From positions 1 through 11,578 of the forward strand of contig CACXJP010000051.1 in NCBI GenBank assembly GCA_902768065.1: 11,578 nucleotides of DNA, written 5' to 3'. This document shows positions 1-6,617 of this stretch, in pieces. Position numbers and translations under genes: made by a program. How positions within the stretch are numbered: the first letter of the stretch is position 1; the number at the start of each line of letters is the position of its first letter. The notes beneath the pieces were generated by a model, which worked only from the letters and a program-made list of their open reading frames with translations, did not search any database and had not been told where the DNA came from. This DNA comes from an uncultured Erysipelotrichaceae bacterium (GTDB lineage: Bacteria; Bacillota_I; Bacilli_A; RF39; UBA660).

Positions 1-1661
1 TTTTGTGTTTGTTTCTTTAGATCTAGGCTTTTTAAATATTCATCATCAATTATATTTTTATATGCTTCATTCCAAACATCTATTTTTATTTTTGCCATTT
101 GAGATTGATCTTCTATTACATTGTATCTTATTATATAGTCTTCTTTTTCTTCTAGTTTTTCTATTGCTTCACTTATTTTATAAAAGGAATCTATTAAGTC
201 TTCATCTGATATTGAATATGTTATTCTTCCTACTAATTCATCTTCATATGGCCAACTTATTGATTGACCTACTAAGAATCTTATTCTACATGTTTTATAG
301 ATAAACTTTAATAAGTCTCTTTCAGTACTTATTATTCTATTATTATATTTCATTCCTTTTAACTTAGTGAAATCTAAGATTGCGAAGAATCCTGCGTTTG
401 GTTCTAAGTTCTTTGGGAATGATATTAGAGGGATACCTTTTAACAACTTATCTGATTTCTTTATTATTTCTTTTTCTATTATGTCTTTTTCTTCAGTTAT
501 TGAGTCTATTCCATCTACTAGTGCTTTTAATAAATTATATTTATGTTTATATTGTTTTCTTAATGGAATAAAGTATTCATCATAGGCTTGTTTTCTTTCT
601 ATTGATGTATTAAATGCTCCTTTTAAAGCATATCCTGTGATTTCTGGAGATGAATCCATTCCTTGGAATATTCTATTTACTACTTCTCTTATTATTATTT
701 CATCTGCGACTATGAAACCTGCTCTTAGGGAAGCTAGTCCATAACTTTTAGATAAACCAAATAAAGAAATTGTATTTCTAAACATTCCTTTAATAGAGGC
801 CATTGGTTTAGCAATATTATCTTTATCATAAGATATATCTCTATATACTAAATCATCTATTACAAAGACTCCTCTTTCTTCACATACTTTTCCTATTTGT
901 TCTAATAAGTCTTTTTCTTTTTCTCCCATTACTTTTCCTGTAGGATTAGATGGGTTCATATTTAGAAAAGCTACTACTCTTGGGACATAGCCTTTTCTTC
1001 TATTATAAACTTTTTGTAGACTTTCATTTATATCATCTATTTTTGCAGCTAGTTTTTCTGGATTAACAAAAAAACTATCTTCTTTTTCTAGGGGTATTAT
1101 ATCTACTTCTGCGCCTGCTCTTTCGGCTCTTATTGTAAATAGACCATAATTAGGTCCAGGTACTAACACTACATCTCCTGGTCTTGATATTATATTAATA
1201 ATTATATTAAAGATTATTGATGTTGATGGTAAGAAAGTAATATTATGTACTGATAATCCTTTATCATCTATATCGTCATAAGAATATGGTTCTTCATTAA
1301 TAAATCCTTCTTGTTCTATGTAGTCTAATAATATTTTTCTTATATCATCTGATCCTTCTGTATATGGATATTTATATAAATCTTCTCTATTTAGATAATT
1401 CTTCATTTCATCTATACATAATGGGAATGGTTTATAATCTAAGGGATTTCCACTACCTAAGTCAATATCTTTTATTTTTGTAATATTTTCATCTCTTACC
1501 TCATATCCATAAAACTCTATGGCATCAGCAATACTTTGTACTGTGGGATTAAATCTTTCAAAATCAGTTCTATTTCCAACACAAGGAAGACCAAATCTTC
1601 TTTCTTTTAGTCCTGGATTTTCTCTTAAGAATCTTTCTATTGCATTAGATTTAATTAACAT
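1..1661 (-). CDS. PLP-dependent class I/II aminotransferase fused to a GNAT acetyltransferase (3' end outside window)
   Basis: The open frame runs from an ATG at 1661 to the left edge, 553 codons without a stop, so the C-terminus is missing here. Residues 1 to about 505 are a fold-type-I aminotransferase: NPSNPTG at 236-242, the cofactor-binding aspartate in the DDLVYRD stretch (269-270), the Schiff-base lysine K305 in SLFGLSKSYG followed by SLRAGF, and a carboxylate-binding arginine R479 in GRITYS. From about residue 508 the frame continues without a break into a typical GNAT start (IIRYN, then MAKIKIDVWNEAYKNIIDDE), truncated after some 45 residues. The aminotransferase part, about 500 residues, is longer than the usual 390. 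Cytosolic amino-acid transamination is known for the family; the substrate of either domain cannot be told. An AGGTGAT Shine-Dalgarno precedes the ATG by a few bases. A sequencing error that joined two adjacent genes is possible, but the junction reads smoothly. Confidence 0.88.
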   Translation of the reverse strand, partial: MLIKSNAIERFLRENPGLKERRFGLPCVGNRTDFERFNPTVQSIADAIEFYGYEVRDENITKIKDIDLGSGNPLDYKPFPLCIDEMKNYLNREDLYKYPYTEGSDDIRKILLDYIEQEGFINEEPYSYDDIDDKGLSVHNITFLPSTSIIFNIIINIISRPGDVVLVPGPNYGLFTIRAERAGAEVDIIPLEKEDSFFVNPEKLAAKIDDINESLQKVYNRRKGYVPRVVAFLNMNPSNPTGKVMGEKEKDLLEQIGKVCEERGVFVIDDLVYRDISYDKDNIAKPMASIKGMFRNTISLFGLSKSYGLASLRAGFIVADEIIIREVVNRIFQGMDSSPEITGYALKGAFNTSIERKQAYDEYFIPLRKQYKHKYNLLKALVDGIDSITEEKDIIEKEIIKKSDKLLKGIPLISFPKNLEPNAGFFAILDFTKLKGMKYNNRIISTERDLLKFIYKTCRIRFLVGQSISWPYEDELVGRITYSISDEDLIDSFYKISEAIEKLEEKEDYIIRYNVIEDQSQMAKIKIDVWNEAYKNIIDDEYLKSLDLKKQTQ

Positions 1662-1681
1662 AATATCACCTACTGGTAATT

Positions 1682-1710
1682 ATTATAATATTTTTAGAAA
1701 AAAATATCCA
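1682..1710 (-). promoter_or_regulatory. Probable promoter of the aminotransferase-GNAT gene
   Basis: On the minus strand TATAAT (1687-1682) lies 17 bases after TGGATA (1710-1705; four of six match the -35 consensus). It ends about 20 bases before the ATG at 1661, leaving room for a short leader with the AGGTGAT ribosome site at 1671-1665. The -35 box sits on the foot of the terminator hairpin of the upstream gene, so termination and initiation are packed together. Confidence 0.5.
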
Positions 1711-1723
1711 CAGAAGTTGTGGA
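1697..1723 (-). terminator. Intrinsic terminator after the VWA-partner gene
   Basis: Immediately after the TAA at 1728-1726 the minus strand has a 6-bp stem TCCACA/TGTGGA (1723-1718 with 1712-1707) around a 5-base loop, followed by ATATTTTTTT. This separates the small regulator-like gene from the aminotransferase gene. Confidence 0.65.
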
Positions 1724-1725
1724 AA

Positions 1726-2211
1726 TTAATTATTTAAAGTTTTTAAATTATAATCATATAAGAATTCATTTATTTGATTTAAATCATATATTTTTTCTTT
1801 GAAACAAAATCTTATTATTAAATCATATTCATTATTCTTAGGTAGAGAGTATGCTGCACTACTAAGTAATGTTTCTATCTCATCTTCATTTAACTCTAAG
1901 GATATACCTAATAAGATAATTGTTTCTTTACTAGGATGATAGTTCTTATCAGATCTTATTTTACTAAATAATCTTCTATCAATATTAACTTTGTTATAAA
2001 CATCTGAATCTTTTAATCCTCTTTCATCAATATACTTAAATAATAGAGTTTGAAAAGTATTCTCTTCTTTTTCATCATTTATATAATTATTAATTGATTC
2101 TTCAGATAAAGCACAATAATCTCCAGCAAATGATGCTTTTCTTTTACATAAGAATCTATTCTCTTCAATATTTTCTTTAATATATTTTTTTAATAATTTT
2201 TTTATATCCAT
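1726..2211 (-). CDS. Small VWA-associated protein with a conserved helical C-terminal domain
   Basis: A 161-residue soluble protein. I chose the ATG at 2211 (MDIKK) because AAGGAGA at 2223-2217 sits five bases before it; a start 24 bases further upstream has no ribosome site. From about residue 50 it has the pattern FKYIDERGL, VNIDRRLFSKIRS, a segment rich in leucine and glutamate, SSAAYSLP, YDLIIRFCF and YDLNQINEFL. I recognise this from many gut Firmicutes proteins, where it occurs alone or as a C-terminal extension of other domains, often next to VWA proteins. The IDRRLFSKIRS part looks helix-turn-helix-like, so DNA or RNA binding is plausible but unproven. It is divergent from the VWA gene at 2283, and the two start codons are about 70 bases apart, which supports joint function or control. 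Confidence 0.75.
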   Translation of the reverse strand: MDIKKLLKKYIKENIEENRFLCKRKASFAGDYCALSEESINNYINDEKEENTFQTLLFKYIDERGLKDSDVYNKVNIDRRLFSKIRSDKNYHPSKETIILLGISLELNEDEIETLLSSAAYSLPKNNEYDLIIRFCFKEKIYDLNQINEFLYDYNLKTLNN

Positions 2212-2282
2212 AAATGTCTCCTTGTATGCGACCAAAATTTCTTTTAATTACGATATTATTATAGCATGAAAGGAGAGATAAG
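2212..2282. promoter_or_regulatory. Divergent promoter region between the VWA gene and its partner
   Basis: The 71-base gap holds both ribosome sites: AAGGAGA (2223-2217, minus strand) and AAAGGAGAG (2269-2277, plus strand). A TATAAT lies on the minus strand at 2263-2258, and the overlapping plus-strand TATTAT at 2254-2259 could serve the VWA gene. Neither has a convincing -35 box. Overlapping -10 boxes on opposite strands suggest the two genes compete for, or share, one control region. Confidence 0.4.
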
Positions 2283-2900
2283 ATGAAAAATAAAAGATTA
2301 GATGTAGTTTTTGTAATTGATAAAAGTGGTTCAATGAGTGGTAGTGAGGATAATACTATTAGTAGCTTTAATGAATATATAGAAAGGGAGAGAAAGAACA
2401 AATATAAAACATTTATTTCAACAGTTTTATTTAGTGATGATTATCATTATCTACATAATAATGTGGATATAAATAAAATATCTAAATTAACTAGAGAGGA
2501 TTATGTTGTTGGAGGATGTACTGCATTATATGATGCATTAGGTAATACTATTATAGATATGGATAAGAAAGATACTGATAAAGTATTATTTATAATAATT
2601 ACTGATGGATATGAGAATGCTAGTAGAGAGTTTAATAATAGTAAAATTAAAAAACTAATAAAGAATCATAAAGACTTTGAATTTATTTATATAGGAGCAG
2701 ATATAGATAGTTATGCTGCGGGTGGTAGTATAGGTATTAGAAGAGATAACATTGCAAATTATTCTAAAGATAAGAAAGGTACTAAGATGATGTTTAGATC
2801 TGTTGGTAAATTTGCTGATGCTATGATGGCGGAAAAGGCTACTAATAATTGGAAAGATGAATTAGAAGATTACATTGAAGATAATAAAAATGATGATTAA
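2283..2900 (+). CDS. VWA-domain protein with intact MIDAS
   Basis: A 205-residue protein that is almost entirely a von Willebrand factor A domain. The metal-ion-dependent adhesion site is complete: DKSGS (D13, S15, S17), T80 in GGCTALYDAL and D108 in ITDGYENAS. There is no signal peptide or membrane segment, so it should be cytosolic, unlike secreted VWA adhesins. Family knowledge says an intact MIDAS binds a divalent cation and mediates protein-protein contact; the ligand here is unknown. The sequence ends in an acidic tail rich in Asp, Glu and Asn. A strong ribosome site, AAAGGAGAG, precedes the ATG. The neighbour read in the other direction belongs to a family often found beside this VWA type, so the two probably act together, possibly in stress response or defence; that role is inference. 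Confidence 0.85.
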   Translation: MKNKRLDVVFVIDKSGSMSGSEDNTISSFNEYIERERKNKYKTFISTVLFSDDYHYLHNNVDINKISKLTREDYVVGGCTALYDALGNTIIDMDKKDTDKVLFIIITDGYENASREFNNSKIKKLIKNHKDFEFIYIGADIDSYAAGGSIGIRRDNIANYSKDKKGTKMMFRSVGKFADAMMAEKATNNWKDELEDYIEDNKNDD

Positions 2901-2920
2901 TTTCATCATTTTTTATTTTT
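2889..2920 (+). terminator. Intrinsic terminator of the VWA gene
   Basis: An 8-bp stem AATGATGA/TCATCATT (2889-2896 with 2903-2910) closes a 6-base loop and is followed by TTTTATTTTT. It overlaps the last codons and the TAA stop of the VWA gene. A-residues before the stem extend pairing with the T tract. Confidence 0.7.
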
Positions 2921-2953
2921 TGTGGTATTCTATATATATAGTAGGTGATTAGG

Positions 2954-3562
2954 ATGAATGACTTTCAAAAAAAAGTTAAAGAAAAAATTAAGATGTATTC
3001 TAATAAACAATACCTAGATGGGTATATAAAGAATGAATATTTAACAGATGATGGAGATGCGGATATATTCTTGAGGATAAGTCATAAAGATGAAATATTT
3101 GATAATAGAACTTTAGGATCTCAATTAGATTTAAATAGTGATATATATGACTTTATAGAAGAAAAAACATCAATGTTAAATAATGATGTTCAAATAAATT
3201 TACATATAGTTGGTTGTAGATTAAAACATAAAGAACAGGAATCAATAAAACACATTATAAAAGAACATTATGCGATAGAATTATATAAAAAGCAAAAAGA
3301 ATATGATGAAAAGAAAATTAAAGTTGTCTTTCTATTCTTAACTGGATTCTTTACCCTACTATGCTATATGTTTTTATACCTATTCACTAACTTACAGTTC
3401 TTTATGGAAGTATTTGGATTTATCTTTTCATTTGCTTTATGGGAAGCATTTGATTTATTAATATATGATTTTACTTATGTTAAAAATCAAAGAGAAGCAA
3501 TTACTCAAAACCTTTTAACAGAAGTAGACTTTGAATATGTAGAAAAATTTAATATAGTTTAA
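2954..3562 (+). CDS. Small two-helix membrane protein of unknown function
   Basis: A 202-residue protein. The ATG at 2954 is preferred over an in-frame GTG at 2945 because the AGGTGATTAGG ribosome site at 2943-2953 overlaps that GTG. Residues 1 to about 115 are soluble and charged. Two hydrophobic segments follow, roughly 120-142 and 146-168; the second contains the conserved-looking WEAFDLL with acidic residues inside the membrane. A short C-terminal tail returns to the cytosol, giving a hairpin topology with both ends on the same side. I recognise similar uncharacterised Firmicutes proteins ending in a WEAxDL motif followed by a charged stretch, but no function is known to me. It follows the VWA terminator closely and converges on the AraC-type gene, with the two stop codons overlapping. 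Confidence 0.7.
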   Translation: MNDFQKKVKEKIKMYSNKQYLDGYIKNEYLTDDGDADIFLRISHKDEIFDNRTLGSQLDLNSDIYDFIEEKTSMLNNDVQINLHIVGCRLKHKEQESIKHIIKEHYAIELYKKQKEYDEKKIKVVFLFLTGFFTLLCYMFLYLFTNLQFFMEVFGFIFSFALWEAFDLLIYDFTYVKNQREAITQNLLTEVDFEYVEKFNIV

Positions 3563-4014
3563 AATCTTGAAAGTACTTTTGTATTTTCTTGTTCAATGTT
3601 ATTTCTATATTTTTCAATTTTATCTAGTTGATATTTTAGCTCAACTAGATTTTTTCTTATTTTTATTATGTCATCATAATCAATTGTATTATTAATCTTA
3701 GTAAATTTACGATAAGTAAGAGGATTTACTCCCATATACTTGGAGAATATTTCTGAGAAGTATTCTTGCGATACATAACCATGTTTTAAAGCTACTTTTA
3801 GCATCATATCATCTGTAGTTTTTAATTCTTCTAAACTATTATAGATTCTTTTTCTATTGATATAATCTATGATAGTCATTCCTAATTCTTTTTTGAATAT
3901 TCTCATAATATAATCTTTATTAAAGAAAAATACTCTTGATAATTCATCCATAGTTATTTTTTTATATAGGTTATTATCTATATAATCTAATATTTTTAAT
4001 ACTAATTCATTCAT
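3559..4014 (-). CDS. Minimal AraC-family transcriptional regulator
   Basis: A 151-residue protein starting at the ATG at 4014, which a weak GAAGTGAT ribosome site precedes; an upstream GTG at 4044 has no better signal. It consists of the AraC/XylS DNA-binding domain with two helix-turn-helix units: the first around residues 18-45 (ITMDELSRVFFFNKDYIMRI), the second around 72-105 with ALKHGY, SQEYFSEIFSKYMG and NPLTYRK. About 45 charged residues follow, with heptad-like leucine and isoleucine spacing, perhaps a short coiled coil for dimerisation. There is no ligand-binding domain, as in the MarA/SoxS type whose activity is set by abundance. The gene overlaps the convergent membrane-protein gene by four bases at the stop codons. 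Its targets are unknown; the upstream gap is shared with the divergent VirD4-like gene, an obvious candidate target. Confidence 0.85.
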   Translation of the reverse strand: MNELVLKILDYIDNNLYKKITMDELSRVFFFNKDYIMRIFKKELGMTIIDYINRKRIYNSLEELKTTDDMMLKVALKHGYVSQEYFSEIFSKYMGVNPLTYRKFTKINNTIDYDDIIKIRKNLVELKYQLDKIEKYRNNIEQENTKVLSRF

Positions 4015-4056
4015 ATAAATCACTTCTTTAATATATTTTAACACAAAAAGTCGTTA

Positions 4057-4086
4057 TTGTTTAAAATTATTTACAAATTATATGAT
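4057..4086 (+). promoter_or_regulatory. Candidate promoter of the VirD4-like gene
   Basis: TTGTTT (4057-4062), an 18-base spacer and TATGAT (4081-4086) fit a sigma-A promoter. An alternative is TTTACA (4070-4075) with TATTTG preceded by TGG (4094-4099). A strong AAGGAGGG at 4101-4108 precedes the ATG at 4115. The gap from 4015 to 4114 also carries the start region of the AraC-type gene on the other strand. Confidence 0.4.
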
Positions 4087-4114
4087 TAAATGGTATTTGT
4101 AAGGAGGGATAAAT

Positions 4115-5467
4115 ATGAGTAATGCAAGATGGGCTACTAAAGAGGAAGTAGCTAAAAGATTAGATGCTGTAGATCTAAAAGCAGGTGTTAAAAAAGCTGG
4201 TATTCCTATGGGTTTTGATGACAACTATTTATATGTTGATACAAAAGAAGCACATAGTATGATTATTGGGTCTACAGGAAGTGGTAAGACACAGACTACA
4301 ATATTGCCAATGATTAAATTATCTATGATGGCAGGAGAATCAGTTATCATAAATGATTCTAAGGGTGAATTATATGAAAAATGTGCTGAAAATTTCAAAA
4401 GAAAGGGTTATAATGTTATAGCACTTAACTTTGAAGATGCTAGATATGGAAATACTTGGTGTCCTTTAAAAACTGCATATGATTTATACAATAGTGATAA
4501 AAAAGATAAAGCTATTAAATCATTAGAAGATATTGGTTATTATCTATTTTATGACGCTAAGGAAAAGGATTCTGATCCATTCTGGATTAATTCAACTATT
4601 AATTACTTTGTAGGTTTAGCACTATATTTATTTGAAAATGCTACTGCAGAAGAAACAAATTTAAGTAGTATATTCCAATTAAGTAATTATTTAAATAGAG
4701 ATGGTCATGCTGCTAAATTCTTAGAAAAAATTGATGAAAATAGTTTAATCTATATGAATTTAGTTGGTACTTTTAAAGCACCTACTGAGACTAGAGGAAG
4801 TATATTATCAGTATTCACTCAAAAGATTAAGAGGTATATATCAAGAGAAGATCTTACAAATATGTTAAGCAATTCTGATTTTGATATTAGAAAGATTGGT
4901 ACTGAACCTACTGTATTGTTTATAGTTAGTGGTATATCTAATTATTGTAACAATTTAATCCCATTACTAATTAATCAAATAATTGATGCTGTTGATATAT
5001 ATGGAAGTGAAGATAGAAATATTAATATCTTATTAGATGAATTTGATAGCATGGTTCCAATTAGAGATTTCTCTAGAATGATTGAATACTGTCGTTCTAT
5101 TAGAATAAGATTTATTATTACTATTAGAAGTTATATTCACTTATGTAATATGTATTCTAAACAAGATGCTGATATTCTTAAGATGTGTTTTGGAAATCTA
5201 ATCTATTTATTATCTGATGACATATATACTTTAGAAGAGATATCTAAATATTGTGGAACAAAAGATAATGGTGAGCCGCTTGTTTCTATTGAAGATTTAA
5301 AAACAATAGAAACATTTGAAGGATTAGTTTTAATGCCTAGAACAATGCCTTTTAAGACTAAGTTCTTACCTGACTTCAAAATAGATTATGGATTTGAAGA
5401 TATTAATTCTGAAATACCATTAAGAGAAGAAAAAGAAGTAAAAATATTTAAAGAAGAAAAAGAATAA
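4115..5467 (+). CDS. VirD4/TraG-like type IV coupling ATPase lacking the membrane domain
   Basis: A 450-residue P-loop ATPase of the VirD4/TraG/TraD (FtsK-HerA) superfamily. Residues 4-10 (ARWATKE) match the stretch that follows the transmembrane domain in full TraG proteins. Walker A is GSTGSGKT at 52-59 and Walker B is NILLDEFDSM with D308 and E309. The stretch IRFIITIRSYIHLCNMY resembles the sensor region after Walker B in TraG proteins. Coupling proteins move DNA or protein substrates into a type IV channel. This copy begins exactly at the soluble domain, about 150 residues shorter than usual, and no relaxase, VirB4 or mating-channel gene is visible nearby. The C-terminus is a lysine/glutamate-rich tail. 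It may be an exapted cytosolic translocase or helicase, or may recruit a membrane partner; this is inference. Confidence 0.85.
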   Translation: MSNARWATKEEVAKRLDAVDLKAGVKKAGIPMGFDDNYLYVDTKEAHSMIIGSTGSGKTQTTILPMIKLSMMAGESVIINDSKGELYEKCAENFKRKGYNVIALNFEDARYGNTWCPLKTAYDLYNSDKKDKAIKSLEDIGYYLFYDAKEKDSDPFWINSTINYFVGLALYLFENATAEETNLSSIFQLSNYLNRDGHAAKFLEKIDENSLIYMNLVGTFKAPTETRGSILSVFTQKIKRYISREDLTNMLSNSDFDIRKIGTEPTVLFIVSGISNYCNNLIPLLINQIIDAVDIYGSEDRNINILLDEFDSMVPIRDFSRMIEYCRSIRIRFIITIRSYIHLCNMYSKQDADILKMCFGNLIYLLSDDIYTLEEISKYCGTKDNGEPLVSIEDLKTIETFEGLVLMPRTMPFKTKFLPDFKIDYGFEDINSEIPLREEKEVKIFKEEKE

Positions 5468-5485
5468 TTGCTTTTTCTTTTTTAT
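5454..5485 (+). terminator. Intrinsic terminator of the VirD4-like gene
   Basis: A stem AAGAAAAAG/CTTTTTCTT (5454-5462 with 5471-5479) with an 8-base loop is followed by further T residues. It overlaps the last codons and the TAA stop. The arms are A/T-rich with two G-C pairs, so it is weaker than the others in the window. Confidence 0.5.
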
Positions 5486-5497
5486 TAATAATTACTA

Positions 5498-5506
5498 TGA
5501 TATAAT
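5498..5506 (+). promoter_or_regulatory. Extended -10 promoter of the nucleotidyltransferase-like gene
   Basis: TGATATAAT is a perfect TATAAT with the TGN extension, 20 bases before the ATG at 5526. The upstream -35 region is only a T tract. Initiation would give a very short leader carrying AGGATGTGATGAT as the ribosome site. Confidence 0.55.
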
Positions 5507-5525
5507 TCTTTTAGGATGTGATGAT

Positions 5526-6560
5526 ATGGATAAAGATTTATTAAGAAAAAAGATAGAATTTCTAGTAGAATTCTATTATGAAAAATTTGATTTTTTAAGA
5601 AAAGATTCTCTTGATACTCTTAAGAAAAAGGCTCTTGATAAATACTTAGATAGCGGATTAACTATTGAGGAAATTCAAATAGAGTTAGAAAAAGAAATCC
5701 TTAATAGAAAAAGATTAGAGGAAGAAGCTCCAACTAAAGTTTCTAATGAGATGGATGTTAGAGAAAATCATCACAATATATATGAGACATTAGAAGAATT
5801 AGCTTATTTACTTAGAATGGCAAATGTTAATTATTATCTTGAGGGTGGATTAATTGGTTATCTTGCATATAATCAAGAATCTGATAGAGTTCACAGTAAT
5901 ATTAATATTACTATAGATAAGAAGGATTATGATAAATTTAAATCTATATGTAGTGTTTTAGGTATTAGTGTTGTGGATAAAGGTGTAGATATGCTTGATA
6001 AGGATGATGAGAAATCTAATATAGTTATGTCTTCATTTGAAAAATTTGAAGATGGAGCTATTAAAAGAGTTAGCTATGATGAAGATGGAAATACTAAAGA
6101 GACTATACTTAATCCTCAGTTAGCAGGTATTGTATATGGAGATGATGCAGTTAACTTTAAAGGATATAAATTAAATATACTTCCAGCAGAATATATTTAT
6201 TTTATTAAAGATGGCTCTAGTTTAGACAAAGATAAAATTGATGTTGCTTTCTTAAAAGATAAGATTGATTTAAAGGGATTAAAAATGATTCAAGAATTTA
6301 GTAAACTTGAATATGTTCCAGAAAAAAAAGATAATGATGAATTAAGTAGTATGATGAATGATACTACTAAAGAGAATACACCTGATAACAAGAGTATGGA
6401 AATGTCTAATGGTAAGCAGAAAGTATTAGAAAAACGTGATACAAGTAGTGATAAAAGAGAAAATGGTTATGCTGCTACTAGTACTATTTCTGGTATGAGT
6501 ATATTAGCTATTGCTATTATGGTTATTTGTATATTAGTTATGATTATGTATATAAGATAG
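5526..6560 (+). CDS. Tail-anchored protein with a nucleotidyltransferase-like domain
   Basis: A 344-residue protein in three parts. Residues 1 to about 70 are helical and highly charged. Residues about 88-260 resemble the nucleotidyltransferase fold of the AbiEii/aminoglycoside-transferase type: YYLEGGLIGYLAY (E106, G107, G108) followed by a strand HSNINITID, where active family members carry DxD before a hydrophobic strand. Here both positions are asparagine (N125, N127), so metal-dependent transfer is doubtful. Residues about 265-318 are a polar linker rich in Asp, Asn, Lys and Ser, and residues 321-343 are one hydrophobic helix ending in a single arginine. That implies a C-terminal tail anchor with the domain in the cytosol. 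The gene is a single transcription unit between two terminators. Function is unknown; the fold call is moderate, the membrane anchor is clear. Confidence 0.65.
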   Translation: MDKDLLRKKIEFLVEFYYEKFDFLRKDSLDTLKKKALDKYLDSGLTIEEIQIELEKEILNRKRLEEEAPTKVSNEMDVRENHHNIYETLEELAYLLRMANVNYYLEGGLIGYLAYNQESDRVHSNINITIDKKDYDKFKSICSVLGISVVDKGVDMLDKDDEKSNIVMSSFEKFEDGAIKRVSYDEDGNTKETILNPQLAGIVYGDDAVNFKGYKLNILPAEYIYFIKDGSSLDKDKIDVAFLKDKIDLKGLKMIQEFSKLEYVPEKKDNDELSSMMNDTTKENTPDNKSMEMSNGKQKVLEKRDTSSDKRENGYAATSTISGMSILAIAIMVICILVMIMYIR

Positions 6561-6586
6561 CTCAAGAAATTGAGCTTTCTTTTATT
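6559..6586 (+). terminator. Intrinsic terminator with GAAA tetraloop
   Basis: A perfect 7-bp stem AGCTCAA/TTGAGCT (6559-6565 with 6570-6576) closes a GAAA loop and is followed by TTCTTTTATT. It overlaps the TAG stop of the nucleotidyltransferase-like gene, and its right arm doubles as the -35 box of the next promoter. Confidence 0.8.
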
Positions 6587-6598
6587 ATATGATAAAAT
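6570..6598 (+). promoter_or_regulatory. Promoter of the radical SAM gene
   Basis: TTGAGC (6570-6575), a 17-base spacer and TAAAAT (6593-6598) preceded by TGA (extended -10). The -35 box is the right arm of the terminator hairpin of the preceding gene. The leader then carries a GAGGT ribosome site at 6606-6610 before the ATG at 6618. Confidence 0.65.
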
Positions 6599-6617
6599 AG
6601 CTTATGAGGTCTTTATT

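Noticed and set aside
5..585. Plus-strand open frames rich in leucine, phenylalanine and isoleucine
   Set aside because: They are the reverse of the aminotransferase-GNAT coding strand; they lack ribosome sites and their composition is that of antisense AT-rich coding DNA.
2177..2401. Minus-strand frame overlapping the start of the VWA gene
   Set aside because: It is antisense to the VWA MIDAS region and overlaps the better-supported partner gene; no ribosome site fits.
3568..3580. AAAGTACTTT palindrome near the end of the AraC-type gene
   Set aside because: A short AT-rich palindrome inside coding sequence, expected by chance in this composition.
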